Assembly: GCF_006149005.1 (NCBI RefSeq)
Contig: NZ_VBSL01000009.1
Span: 124,001 to 188,000 of the forward strand
DNA length: 64,000 nucleotides
Direction of reading: 5' to 3'
Source of the DNA: Larkinella sp. C7
GTDB taxonomy: Bacteria > Bacteroidota > Bacteroidia > Cytophagales > Spirosomataceae
The position numbers were made by a program, and so were the translations under genes. Under the pieces are notes generated by a model. It was given only the letters and a program-made list of their open reading frames with translations, did not search any database and was not told the DNA's origin. Of the stretch, positions 1 to 6,974 are shown one piece after another. How positions within the stretch are numbered: position 1 is the stretch's first letter; each line of letters opens with the position of its first letter.

Positions 1-181
1 ATTCAGCAATGGGCGTATCGATGACCCGTTCCGGGCCAAACTCGTCGAGCATGCCCTGACTGACCTTGTAAGCACCATTGTATTCAGCCACTTCTTCACC
101 CATTAGAAAGACCTTCTCGTCCCGGCGCATTTCTTCTACCATGGCTTCGCGAAGGGCTTCGCGGAATTGTATTTCTCTCAT
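1..181 (-). CDS. pdhB: Pyruvate dehydrogenase E1 component beta subunit (3' end cut by window edge)
   Basis: The first 60 codons are visible on the minus strand, starting at ATG 181. They read [20 protein letters not shown] and continue with a [20 protein letters not shown]-like block, the N-terminal signature of E1-beta subunits of pyruvate/2-oxoacid dehydrogenases. In this family the GEEV(A/G)xYxGA segment lies in the thiamine-diphosphate-binding half of the alpha2beta2 enzyme, which turns pyruvate into acetyl-CoA together with E2 and E3. The partner genes would lie outside the window. A branched-chain 2-oxoacid dehydrogenase beta subunit is the main alternative, since only the N-terminus can be read. 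Confidence 0.85.
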   Translation of the reverse strand, partial: MREIQFREALREAMVEEMRRDEKVFLMGEEVAEYNGAYKVSQGMLDEFGPERVIDTPIAE

Positions 182-258
182 CGTGTGTGAGTTAATGATT
201 GTCAGCTTCTAATAAACGGTCAAAAATAGGGAAAACAGGCTAAAAGTACAATTCGATC

Positions 259-1656
259 TCACGACACAGGCAGTCCGGTGTTCGGGCGGGCCTGAACCCG
301 AAGCCGCAAACCGCCTTTAGGGCGCAGTGTTATGCCCGGTTCCGGCTCTACAATTTTTTGATCAATCAGGTGAAAATCAAATTCGCGGATCAGCAACGTC
401 AGCACAATCTGCATCTCCATCATCGCAAAATTATTCCCGATGCAGAGTCTCGGCCCTCCGCCAAATGGCAGATAGGCATAGGTGGGCCGGAGCTTAACCT
501 GCTCAGGAAGAAAGTGTTCGGGGTGAAATGCTTCCGGGTTTTCCCAGTAACGCGGATCGCGATGGAGAAGATACGGGCAAATCAGCATCCCATCGGCCCC
601 CGGAACCTCGACCCGGTAGTCGCCAAACTGGTCGGAATGCAGCGGTTGCCGGCCAAAAATCCAGGCCGGCGGATACAGCCGCATCGTTTCCTGAATCACC
701 TGCGTGGTATAGGTCAGTTCGCGCAGGATTTCGATGGTCGGCAGATTGCTGGGGCCTAGAACCCGGTTTATTTCCTCGCGTAGTTTTTCGGTAACATCCG
801 GATGAATGGCCAGCAGGTAAAATGTCCAGGACAGGGCGTTGGCGGTGGTTTCGTGACCCGCCATAAAAATGGTCGTCACTTCGTCGCGCAACTGCTGGTT
901 GGTCATTTGTTCGCCGGTGTCTTCGTCGCGGGTTTCCATCAACATGCCCAGCAGGTCGTCGTGCCGGGTTTCGGCCGGTTGGCGTCGGCGGTGTTCGATA
1001 ATTTCGTAGATAATCGCTTCCGTTTTGCGAACCGCCCGCCGGTAGCGAATCGTGCGGGGCGTGGGCCAGTTCCGGGTAAACGGAAAGAAGTTGAAAAGCT
1101 CTTTGTAAGCGGTTTGAATGATGATCGTGATGGATTCCGAGACGTTTTCGAGGTGGTTTTTGACGTCCGAACTGAACAGCGAACGGGTCACGACAGCCAG
1201 CGCCAGGTGCATCATTTCTTCCGAAACCAGTAGCGGTTCGGTCAGATCCCGGTTTTTCCACTGCGAAATTAGCCCGGTGGTTTCGCGGTTCATGCCATCC
1301 ACCAGCAACGCCAGCCGCTGTTTATGAAAAGCCGGTTGGGCCAGCCGCCGTTGGCGTCGCCAGAAATCCCCTTCGCTGTTGAGCAAACCGTTGCCCAGAA
1401 ACATCTTCAGCACGTCGTAAGCTGCGCTTTTGACGTAATTTTTATTATTTTCCTGTAAAATGTGCTTAGCGTCTTCGGGCGTCAGGGTGAGGGTAATCAG
1501 CCGCCCGACGGCCTTGAATTGCACCAGCCGGTCGTATTGCCGTTGCAAACCCGTCAAAAATCCCAGCGGATCGCGGGCGAAATCAAAGGTGCTTCCCACG
1601 AAGGGAATCCCCTTCCGTTTTGGAATCGGTTTCGGCGGTTTTTCATCGGTGACCAT
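259..1656 (-). CDS. Cytochrome P450 monooxygenase
   Basis: This is a full-length 465-residue soluble P450. The oxygen-activation I-helix motif AGHET is at residues 266-270, the K-helix ExxR is ETMR at 323-326, and the heme loop FGGGPRLCIG gives the thiolate ligand Cys405. There is no membrane anchor; the N-terminus is proline-rich and resembles bacterial CYP102-like or CYP4-like class enzymes with redox partners encoded elsewhere. The substrate cannot be told from sequence; long-chain fatty acids or terpenoids are usual for this type. It is transcribed divergently from purH with a 206-bp spacer that contains a 37-bp inverted repeat. No ferredoxin or reductase gene is next to it. Confidence 0.93.
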   Translation of the reverse strand: MVTDEKPPKPIPKRKGIPFVGSTFDFARDPLGFLTGLQRQYDRLVQFKAVGRLITLTLTPEDAKHILQENNKNYVKSAAYDVLKMFLGNGLLNSEGDFWRRQRRLAQPAFHKQRLALLVDGMNRETTGLISQWKNRDLTEPLLVSEEMMHLALAVVTRSLFSSDVKNHLENVSESITIIIQTAYKELFNFFPFTRNWPTPRTIRYRRAVRKTEAIIYEIIEHRRRQPAETRHDDLLGMLMETRDEDTGEQMTNQQLRDEVTTIFMAGHETTANALSWTFYLLAIHPDVTEKLREEINRVLGPSNLPTIEILRELTYTTQVIQETMRLYPPAWIFGRQPLHSDQFGDYRVEVPGADGMLICPYLLHRDPRYWENPEAFHPEHFLPEQVKLRPTYAYLPFGGGPRLCIGNNFAMMEMQIVLTLLIREFDFHLIDQKIVEPEPGITLRPKGGLRLRVQARPNTGLPVS

Positions 1657-1732
1657 ACCTGATTTCGGTAAAGAATTTTATAAAGTTACAAACTCCTTTC
1701 CAATCAAAAGTCTCCGTTCCGAACCTTTCGGT

Positions 1733-1740
1733 TATCTTTG
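1733..1740 (+). promoter_or_regulatory. -7 promoter element upstream of purH
   Basis: TATCTTTG matches the Bacteroidota housekeeping -7 consensus TAnnTTTG. Transcription should start near 1747, just before the inverted repeat at 1754-1848. No clear TTTG -33 element is seen at the expected distance, so only the -7 part is supported. Confidence 0.5.
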
Positions 1741-1753
1741 CGGACATTTAACA

Positions 1754-1848
1754 CTCTGATTACCTCTGGTGTTCTCTGGTCAACTCTGTGAAATAACTTC
1801 GATAACTGTTCCACGGAGTTGACCAGAGAATACCAGAGGGAATCAGAG
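1754..1848. repeat. Long inverted repeat, element LIR-1 (purH leader)
   Basis: Two 37-nt arms (1754-1790 and 1812-1848) pair with 34 of 37 matches around a 21-nt loop. The arms are built from the words CTCTGATT, CCTCTGG and TTCTCTGGTCAACTC. The purH ATG follows the right arm by 14 nt, and the predicted transcript start lies just before the left arm, so nearly the whole purH leader would fold into one hairpin. There is no U-tract after it, so it is not a standard terminator. The arm words recur at 14001-14090 and 62109-62180. Confidence 0.85.
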
Positions 1849-1862
1849 AAACAGTTCTCTTT

Positions 1863-3377
1863 ATGTCGAAGACCATTCAATCTGCGCTTATTTCAGTTTA
1901 TTACAAAGACGGGCTGGAACCACTGGTTCGGTTGCTGCACCAGAACGGCGTGCTGCTCTATTCAACGGGGGGAACCCAGACGTTTATCGAACAACTGGGC
2001 ATTCCGGTAACCGCCGTGGAAGACATCACCGGTTATCCATCTATTTTCGGTGGTCGCGTTAAAACCCTCCACCCGGTCGTGTTTGGCGGTATTCTCTACC
2101 GCCGGAATCTGGCCGAGGACGTGGCCCAGGCCAGCCGCCACGACATCAACCCGATCGATCTGGTGGTGGTTGATCTCTATCCCTTTGAAGAAACCGTTGC
2201 GTCGGGTGCTTCGGACGAAGACATCATCGAGAAGATCGACATTGGCGGTATTTCACTGATTCGGGCTGCGGCCAAAAATTACGAAGATGTGCTGATCGTC
2301 TCGTCGCGCGGACAATATGCCGATGTCGTCAATCTGCTGACCGAAAAAGAAGGCACGACAGAGCTGGAAGACCGACGGCGGTTTGCCAAAGAAGCTTTTG
2401 CCATGACGTCGTCGTATGACACGGCCATTCACCACTATTTTGCGGGTTCGACGGCTAGCGATGATTTCCGCCAGCTTCCCGCGCAGTCGCTGCGCTACGG
2501 TGAAAATCCGCACCAGCAAGCTACTTTTTACGGCGATCTCAACGCCTTGTTCGACCAGTTAAACGGCAAAGAATTATCGTACAATAACCTGGTGGACGTC
2601 GATGCCTGCGTCAGCCTGATCGATGAATTTACGGATACCACGTTTGCGATCATCAAACACACCAACGCCTGCGGTGTCGCGACGGCCCCCACGGCGAAGG
2701 AAGCGTATCTGAACGCACTGGCCTGCGACCCGGTTTCGGCGTTTGGCGGGGTAATTATCACCAACGCCAAAGTAGACCTGGCAACAGCGGAGGAACTGAA
2801 CAAATTGTTTATGGAAATCCTGATTGCGCCGGATTTTGATGACGATGCCTTGAAATTGCTCAGTTCGAAGAAAAACCGGATCCTGCTGAAACGCAAACCG
2901 GTGGAATTCAGCCCGAAAATGTTCAAGACCCTGCTGAACGGCGTATTGGAACAGGACAAAGATAGCCAGACCGAAGTGGCTGACCAGTTCAAAACCGTTA
3001 CGGAAAAAGCACCCACGGAAGCCGAACTCCGGGCGTTGGAATTTGCCCTGAAAATCTGCAAACACACCAAATCGAACACGATTGTCCTGGCGAATGACGG
3101 TCAACTGCTGGCGAGTGGTGTCGGCCAGACCAGCCGCGTCGATGCCCTCCGGCAGGCGATTGAAAAAGCCCGGACGTTCGGTTTCGAACTGAAAGGGGCC
3201 GTGATGGCGTCGGATGCGTTTTTTCCGTTTTCCGACTGCGTCGAAATTGCCGGTGAAGCCGGTATTTCGGCGGTGGTTCAGCCCGGCGGTTCGATCCGCG
3301 ACAAAGACAGTATCGATGCCTGCAACCAGCGCGGGATGGCGATGGTGACTACGGGCGTCCGGCATTTCAAGCATTAA
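1863..3377 (+). CDS. purH: Bifunctional AICAR formyltransferase / IMP cyclohydrolase
   Basis: This 504-residue protein catalyses the last two steps of de novo purine synthesis: formylation of AICAR with 10-formyl-tetrahydrofolate, then ring closure to IMP. The N-terminal cyclohydrolase domain (about 1-190) shows YSTGGT, GGRVKTLHP and VDLYPF blocks. The C-terminal transformylase domain shows SLRYGENPHQ, the catalytic KHTNACG and the PGGSIRD loop near the end. Length is typical. The ATG at 1863 directly follows a long hairpin leader, and plsC starts 3 bp after the stop, so the two are surely cotranscribed. The enzyme is cytosolic. Confidence 0.98.
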   Translation: MSKTIQSALISVYYKDGLEPLVRLLHQNGVLLYSTGGTQTFIEQLGIPVTAVEDITGYPSIFGGRVKTLHPVVFGGILYRRNLAEDVAQASRHDINPIDLVVVDLYPFEETVASGASDEDIIEKIDIGGISLIRAAAKNYEDVLIVSSRGQYADVVNLLTEKEGTTELEDRRRFAKEAFAMTSSYDTAIHHYFAGSTASDDFRQLPAQSLRYGENPHQQATFYGDLNALFDQLNGKELSYNNLVDVDACVSLIDEFTDTTFAIIKHTNACGVATAPTAKEAYLNALACDPVSAFGGVIITNAKVDLATAEELNKLFMEILIAPDFDDDALKLLSSKKNRILLKRKPVEFSPKMFKTLLNGVLEQDKDSQTEVADQFKTVTEKAPTEAELRALEFALKICKHTKSNTIVLANDGQLLASGVGQTSRVDALRQAIEKARTFGFELKGAVMASDAFFPFSDCVEIAGEAGISAVVQPGGSIRDKDSIDACNQRGMAMVTTGVRHFKH

Positions 3378-3380
3378 TCT

Positions 3381-4115
3381 ATGTTGTACACGATCTGGTG
3401 CGGTTTCTGGTTTCTGACCCTGTTTCTGGTTCTGTTTCCGTTTATGTTTCTCTTTTTGCAACGGGAGGAATGGAAACCGTACGCCCATAAAGTCAATTAC
3501 GTCTGGGGGCGGTTATTTTTCTGGATTATCGGCATGCCCATTCAGGTCGACTACCGGTTTCGCCCTGATCCGAAGCAAACGTATGTGTTTTGCGCCAACC
3601 ATTTTTCGTACCTGGACATCGCGGTGATGGGTGTCATCATCCGGAATTTCTACGCGTTTATCGGCAAGAGTGAAGTAAAACGGGTGCCGCTGTTCGGCTA
3701 TATGTTCGCCAAACTGCACATTCAGGTTGACCGGAGCCAGGCCAACAGCCGCGCCTATTCGTTATCGAAAGGCATCCGAACGCTGAAAAGCGGCCGCAGT
3801 ATCATGATTTTTCCGGAAGGCGGCATCAAGTCCAAACAACCGCCCAAAATGCACCATCCGTTCAAGGATGGTGCATTTACGATGGCTGTTCAGCAGCAGG
3901 TGCCGATCGTGCCGATTTCGTTGCTGAATAACCACGAAGTTTTCCCCGAAAAGAAAAAACTGCGGATGTACTGGCAGCCCATCCGGGCGGTGGTTCATCC
4001 GCCCATCGAAACGAAAGGACTGACCCAGACCGACGTAGAACGGTTGAAAGAAGAAACCTTCCGGGTGATCGACGAATCGTTGATGAACCAGTCGGCCCGG
4101 GTTGCGATGAATTAA
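3381..4115 (+). CDS. plsC: 1-acyl-sn-glycerol-3-phosphate acyltransferase
   Basis: A 244-residue LPLAT/PlsC-family enzyme that acylates lysophosphatidic acid to phosphatidic acid in phospholipid synthesis. It begins with a membrane segment (about residues 5-28), followed by the catalytic HxxxxD motif in NHFSYLD and the acyl-acceptor motif FPEGG. A third block, VPIVPISL, is also present. It starts 3 bp after purH and is followed 11 bp later by gatC, so purH, plsC and gatC look like one transcription unit. A related lyso-lipid acyltransferase (for example for ornithine lipids) cannot be ruled out. Confidence 0.92.
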   Translation: MLYTIWCGFWFLTLFLVLFPFMFLFLQREEWKPYAHKVNYVWGRLFFWIIGMPIQVDYRFRPDPKQTYVFCANHFSYLDIAVMGVIIRNFYAFIGKSEVKRVPLFGYMFAKLHIQVDRSQANSRAYSLSKGIRTLKSGRSIMIFPEGGIKSKQPPKMHHPFKDGAFTMAVQQQVPIVPISLLNNHEVFPEKKKLRMYWQPIRAVVHPPIETKGLTQTDVERLKEETFRVIDESLMNQSARVAMN

Positions 4116-4126
4116 ACGAATAGCCT

Positions 4127-4414
4127 ATGAAAGTCGATCACGAAACCCTGCACAAAATCGCTCACCTCGCCCGGCTTGACGTGCGGCCCGAAGAAGAACA
4201 GCCCCTGATTGACAGCCTGAACGACGTGCTGACCTGGATGGAGCAACTCAACGAAATCGACACGACCGGTGTTGAGCCATTGACCCACATTTCGACCGAA
4301 ATCAACGTTCTGCGCGAAGACGTCGTCGGGCATCAGCTTCCGCGCGAACAGGCGCTGGAAAACGCTCCCGACAAGACCGACTCCTATTTTCAGGTTCCTA
4401 AAGTGATCGAGTAA
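4127..4414 (+). CDS. gatC: Aspartyl/glutamyl-tRNA(Asn/Gln) amidotransferase subunit C
   Basis: A 95-residue protein with the GatC pattern: an N-terminal IAHLARLDV block, then a helical stretch, EVEPLTH-like VEPLTHIS and LREDVV, and the conserved end PDKTDSYFQVPKVIE. GatC stabilises the GatAB amidotransferase, which converts mischarged Glu-tRNA(Gln) or Asp-tRNA(Asn) to the amidated form. gatA and gatB are not nearby, which is common in Bacteroidota. It is the last gene of the purH-plsC-gatC run and converges with folK. Confidence 0.95.
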   Translation: MKVDHETLHKIAHLARLDVRPEEEQPLIDSLNDVLTWMEQLNEIDTTGVEPLTHISTEINVLREDVVGHQLPREQALENAPDKTDSYFQVPKVIE

Positions 4415-4430
4415 GGGAACACAGTGGTTT

Positions 4431-4449
4431 TTGTACCGGATTGGTACAA
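4431..4449. terminator. Small hairpin between convergent gatC and folK
   Basis: TTGTACC and GGTACAA form a perfect 7-bp stem around a 5-nt loop in the 36-bp space between the two stop codons. There is no strong U-tract on either strand, so it is only a possible weak terminator. Confidence 0.35.
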
Positions 4450-4450
4450 G

Positions 4451-4942
4451 CTAGGACTTCCACTCTTTAACTTCGCCTTTGTCCTGACATTCCGCCAGCA
4501 ACTGCCGATTGGTTTTTTGAAAAACCGGGTGAACATACTCGGGTTCAATTTCCGCTAGCGGAACCAGCGTAAACCGCCTTTCGTGCAGGAAGGGGTGAGG
4601 CAGGGCCAGTTTTTCAGTTGCCAATACGGCCTCATCCACATACAGCAGATCGATGTCGATAACGCGGCTGCCCCATTTTTCGCGCCGAACCCGCCCCAGA
4701 CGGGTTTCGATGGCCTGGGTTTTTTCCAGGATTTCTTCGGGCGTAAAAACGCTCAGAACTTTCAGCACCTGATTCAGAAAAGCTGGCTGATCCGTAACGC
4801 CCCAGGCTGCGGTTTCGTAGCGGGCTGATTGCTTTAAAACCGGCCCCAGATCGATCTGAATCGCTTCCTGTGCCCGTTGGAGGGTCGCGGCCCGGTCGCC
4901 CAGGTTGGCGCCCAGCAGCAGAAAAACCGTGTGCGTCTTCAT
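4451..4942 (-). CDS. folK: 2-amino-4-hydroxy-6-hydroxymethyldihydropteridine pyrophosphokinase
   Basis: A 163-residue HPPK that transfers pyrophosphate from ATP to 6-hydroxymethyl-dihydropterin in folate synthesis. Visible family motifs are LLGANLGDR at the N-terminus, the pterin-binding WGVTDQPAFLNQV block, and the RxxxxWGxRxIDIDLL signature followed by LPHPFLHERRF. The end is the usual LVPLAEIEPEYVHP segment. It starts 3 bp after the stop of the upstream AAA+ ATPase gene, so the two are cotranscribed, although no functional link between them is known. Confidence 0.96.
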   Translation of the reverse strand: MKTHTVFLLLGANLGDRAATLQRAQEAIQIDLGPVLKQSARYETAAWGVTDQPAFLNQVLKVLSVFTPEEILEKTQAIETRLGRVRREKWGSRVIDIDLLYVDEAVLATEKLALPHPFLHERRFTLVPLAEIEPEYVHPVFQKTNRQLLAECQDKGEVKEWKS

Positions 4943-4945
4943 GGG

Positions 4946-5992
4946 TTAAAAACCAATGGACCGGTTCGTTTTTTTAGCGAAATGAACTTCTTCTTCCAGG
5001 TGATAAATGTCGGCCAGGGTCATGGGTTGTTCCGTTCTGAACGCCAGTTCCCGTTCTTCGAGCAGCCGGTTGGCTTTATCGGCGGCCAGTTCGCCAAATT
5101 CGTAGCGGGCAATGAGCCGCCCTTTCCGGAGCAGCGCCGGATCGAGTCGTTTGATGTCGGTATTGAACGTGCAGATGATCTGAATGGCCAGGCAGTCGGC
5201 CAGCAAGCCGTCGGTCAGGTTGAGCAGGTTGGAAACGGCGGCATTCCGAACATCCGATTCACGGTCCATCAGCACCTGTTCTGCTTCTTCAATGACCAGA
5301 ATCGAGTTGCGCTGTTCGAGCAAAAACGGAATAAAACCGGGTTGGGTCATCACTTCGACCAACTGGGGCGGCAACACCAGCACCTGCTTGGAAAGCTGCG
5401 TGGTCAGGTGGCGGATGAGGTTGGTTTTGCCCGTTCCCGGTTTGCCGTGCAGGATGATCAGCCCTTTTTCGCTGTTGGTATTCAGCCGCTGAATCAACTT
5501 ATCGTAAACCGGCTGCAAATCGTCGTTGTAGTGCTTTTCCAGATCGAGCGGCAGCAGCTTCAACTGGGTTTCTTCCACAATCAGTTCGTTGTACTGTTGC
5601 GTAATGAGCCCCACCTTGCCCAGCGAATTGTCCGGGTCCGGAATCTTGTAGGCATCCAGACCGGTTAAGACCCGGTCGAGCACTTCGCGGCTGCTGTACC
5701 CACCGAGCATCGAATAGGCCTTCATGGCGGGGAGATAATGCAACCGGAGCAAAAGACCTTCGGGATGCGACCAGAACGAATGTTCCTCCTGTTTGGTAAA
5801 CAAATCCGTGCGTTCGTGAACCTTGACGAATCGCTGTTGGGTCAGGAAATCTGGCAGGGTTATGTCAAACTGATGACGGCAAATGAGCTGATTGGGGAAG
5901 ATACCGAACTGCTGAACGAAGTAATAAACGTTGGGAAAATCGTCGTCGTCGGGCGAAAATTTAAACTGGTCGGCGGGTAGTTTCCATGACAT
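4946..5992 (-). CDS. Orphan AAA+ ATPase with an uncharacterised N-terminal domain
   Basis: The protein has an N-terminal part of about 170 residues that I do not recognise, followed by an AAA+ core: Walker A GKPGTGKT (about 181-188), a variant Walker B ILVIEEAE, sensor-1-like IICTFNTD and an arginine-finger-like LDPALLRKGRL. This resembles the BCS1/FtsH-like AAA family by its core only. I start it at ATG 5992 (MSWKLPAD...), giving 348 residues; an in-frame ATG 78 bp upstream would place the start inside the tspO terminator hairpin. Its role is unknown. It is followed by folK after 3 bp. Confidence 0.8.
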   Translation of the reverse strand: MSWKLPADQFKFSPDDDDFPNVYYFVQQFGIFPNQLICRHQFDITLPDFLTQQRFVKVHERTDLFTKQEEHSFWSHPEGLLLRLHYLPAMKAYSMLGGYSSREVLDRVLTGLDAYKIPDPDNSLGKVGLITQQYNELIVEETQLKLLPLDLEKHYNDDLQPVYDKLIQRLNTNSEKGLIILHGKPGTGKTNLIRHLTTQLSKQVLVLPPQLVEVMTQPGFIPFLLEQRNSILVIEEAEQVLMDRESDVRNAAVSNLLNLTDGLLADCLAIQIICTFNTDIKRLDPALLRKGRLIARYEFGELAADKANRLLEERELAFRTEQPMTLADIYHLEEEVHFAKKTNRSIGF

Positions 5993-6026
5993 GCTGTAAA
6001 AATCGTTCAATAGCCGCAAACGTGCA

Positions 6027-6066
6027 AAAAAACCTGCTGAAACCTTCGAAGTTTTGAAGGTTTCAG
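6027..6066 (-). terminator. Rho-independent terminator after the tspO-like gene
   Basis: On the minus strand an 11-bp perfect stem (CTGAAACCTTC / GAAGGTTTCAG, 8-nt loop) is followed by CAGG and a run of seven T. The stem overlaps the last codons of the TspO-like gene and separates it from the AAA+ gene downstream. Confidence 0.75.
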
Positions 6067-6836
6067 CCAAACGAGTGAGCAGGCGTTTTGGGCCGATTAA
6101 AAAAGCTGATCAGCCACACCAGGGCGGCAATTCCGGCCCCAATCCCGGCAACCAGCGATACGGAACCATTGCCCTGTTGCCCGGCGGCAATGGCGGCAAA
6201 TGCCCATACGAACACCAGCAGGTACGAAAAGCTCCGCAACCGACTGAAGACGAATAACCCGATGGCCAGACCAACGGCAATCAGAATCTGCGCCCAGACC
6301 GGTCCGGCCAGACCGCCACCATCCCAGCCGGTTGATTTTAGCCAGACACAGATGTTGGCAATGGTAGCCACCGTCACCCAGCCAAAATACAGGCCAAACG
6401 GAACCCGGGCCAGCCATTTTTCGGCAGTCGGTACGTCGGCTGCGTTCAGCCGAAGACCGAAGTTGATGCCGTAGAGCGTAAAGAGAATACCGGAAATGAA
6501 CAGGACGGAAACAAAAAGCCACTCATTTTGGAAAATGGGTAACCACAAACTGTTGAACACGCCATTCAGGATGACCAGCGGGCCGATGGCTCGAAAACGC
6601 GGATTGGTCCGTTGCGACGGCAAAGCCTGATAAACCGCAAAGCCCAGCAAACCCAGATAGATAACGCCCCAGATGGCGAAGGCAAAACCAGCGGGGGTGA
6701 AGTCCGTAAAGTATTTATTGGAAACCTGGGCGTTGGTCTGCCCGCCAAACGGCAGGGCGTTCGACAGGTAGTTCATGAAGATGGTCGAAATAATGACAAA
6801 AACAACCAGGAACTGCCGGAGCTTATCGTTTTTCAT
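6063..6836 (-). CDS. TspO/MBR-related tryptophan-rich membrane protein
   Basis: A 257-residue integral membrane protein with about seven hydrophobic segments, longer than the classic 5-helix TspO (about 160 residues) but of the longer type found in Bacteroidota. It keeps recognisable features: FAIWGVIYLGLLGFAVYQ, the NSLWLPIF block, and VPFGLYFGWVTVATIANICVW, equivalent to the conserved helix of TspO. TspO proteins bind porphyrins or sterols and are linked to stress signalling; the ligand here is unknown. The gene has its own terminator and a long inverted repeat 11 nt upstream of its start. Confidence 0.75.
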   Translation of the reverse strand: MKNDKLRQFLVVFVIISTIFMNYLSNALPFGGQTNAQVSNKYFTDFTPAGFAFAIWGVIYLGLLGFAVYQALPSQRTNPRFRAIGPLVILNGVFNSLWLPIFQNEWLFVSVLFISGILFTLYGINFGLRLNAADVPTAEKWLARVPFGLYFGWVTVATIANICVWLKSTGWDGGGLAGPVWAQILIAVGLAIGLFVFSRLRSFSYLLVFVWAFAAIAAGQQGNGSVSLVAGIGAGIAALVWLISFFNRPKTPAHSFG

Positions 6837-6847
6837 AGCAAAAAAAA

Positions 6848-6937
6848 TTACGGTTTACGGTTTTGGCTTTACGGTGGCTGACGCGAGCAAAGTGTGAATG
6901 CGTCAGCCACTGTAAACCAGAAACCGTAAACCGTAAA
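6848..6937. repeat. Long inverted repeat, element LIR-2
   Basis: Arms at 6848-6884 and about 6901-6937 match at 33 of 37 positions. The outer part repeats the word TTTACGG; the inner part is GTGGCTGACGC paired with GCGTCAGCCAC, around a loop of about 15 nt. It lies between the stop of the PorE-like gene and the start of the tspO-like gene (ATG 11 nt away), both on the minus strand. The inner word GGCTGACGC recurs as the loop of the element at 52717-52795. Confidence 0.85.
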
Positions 6938-6974
6938 CTTGAAATTTAACCCGTTGTTTGGAATGGCCTGAAAC

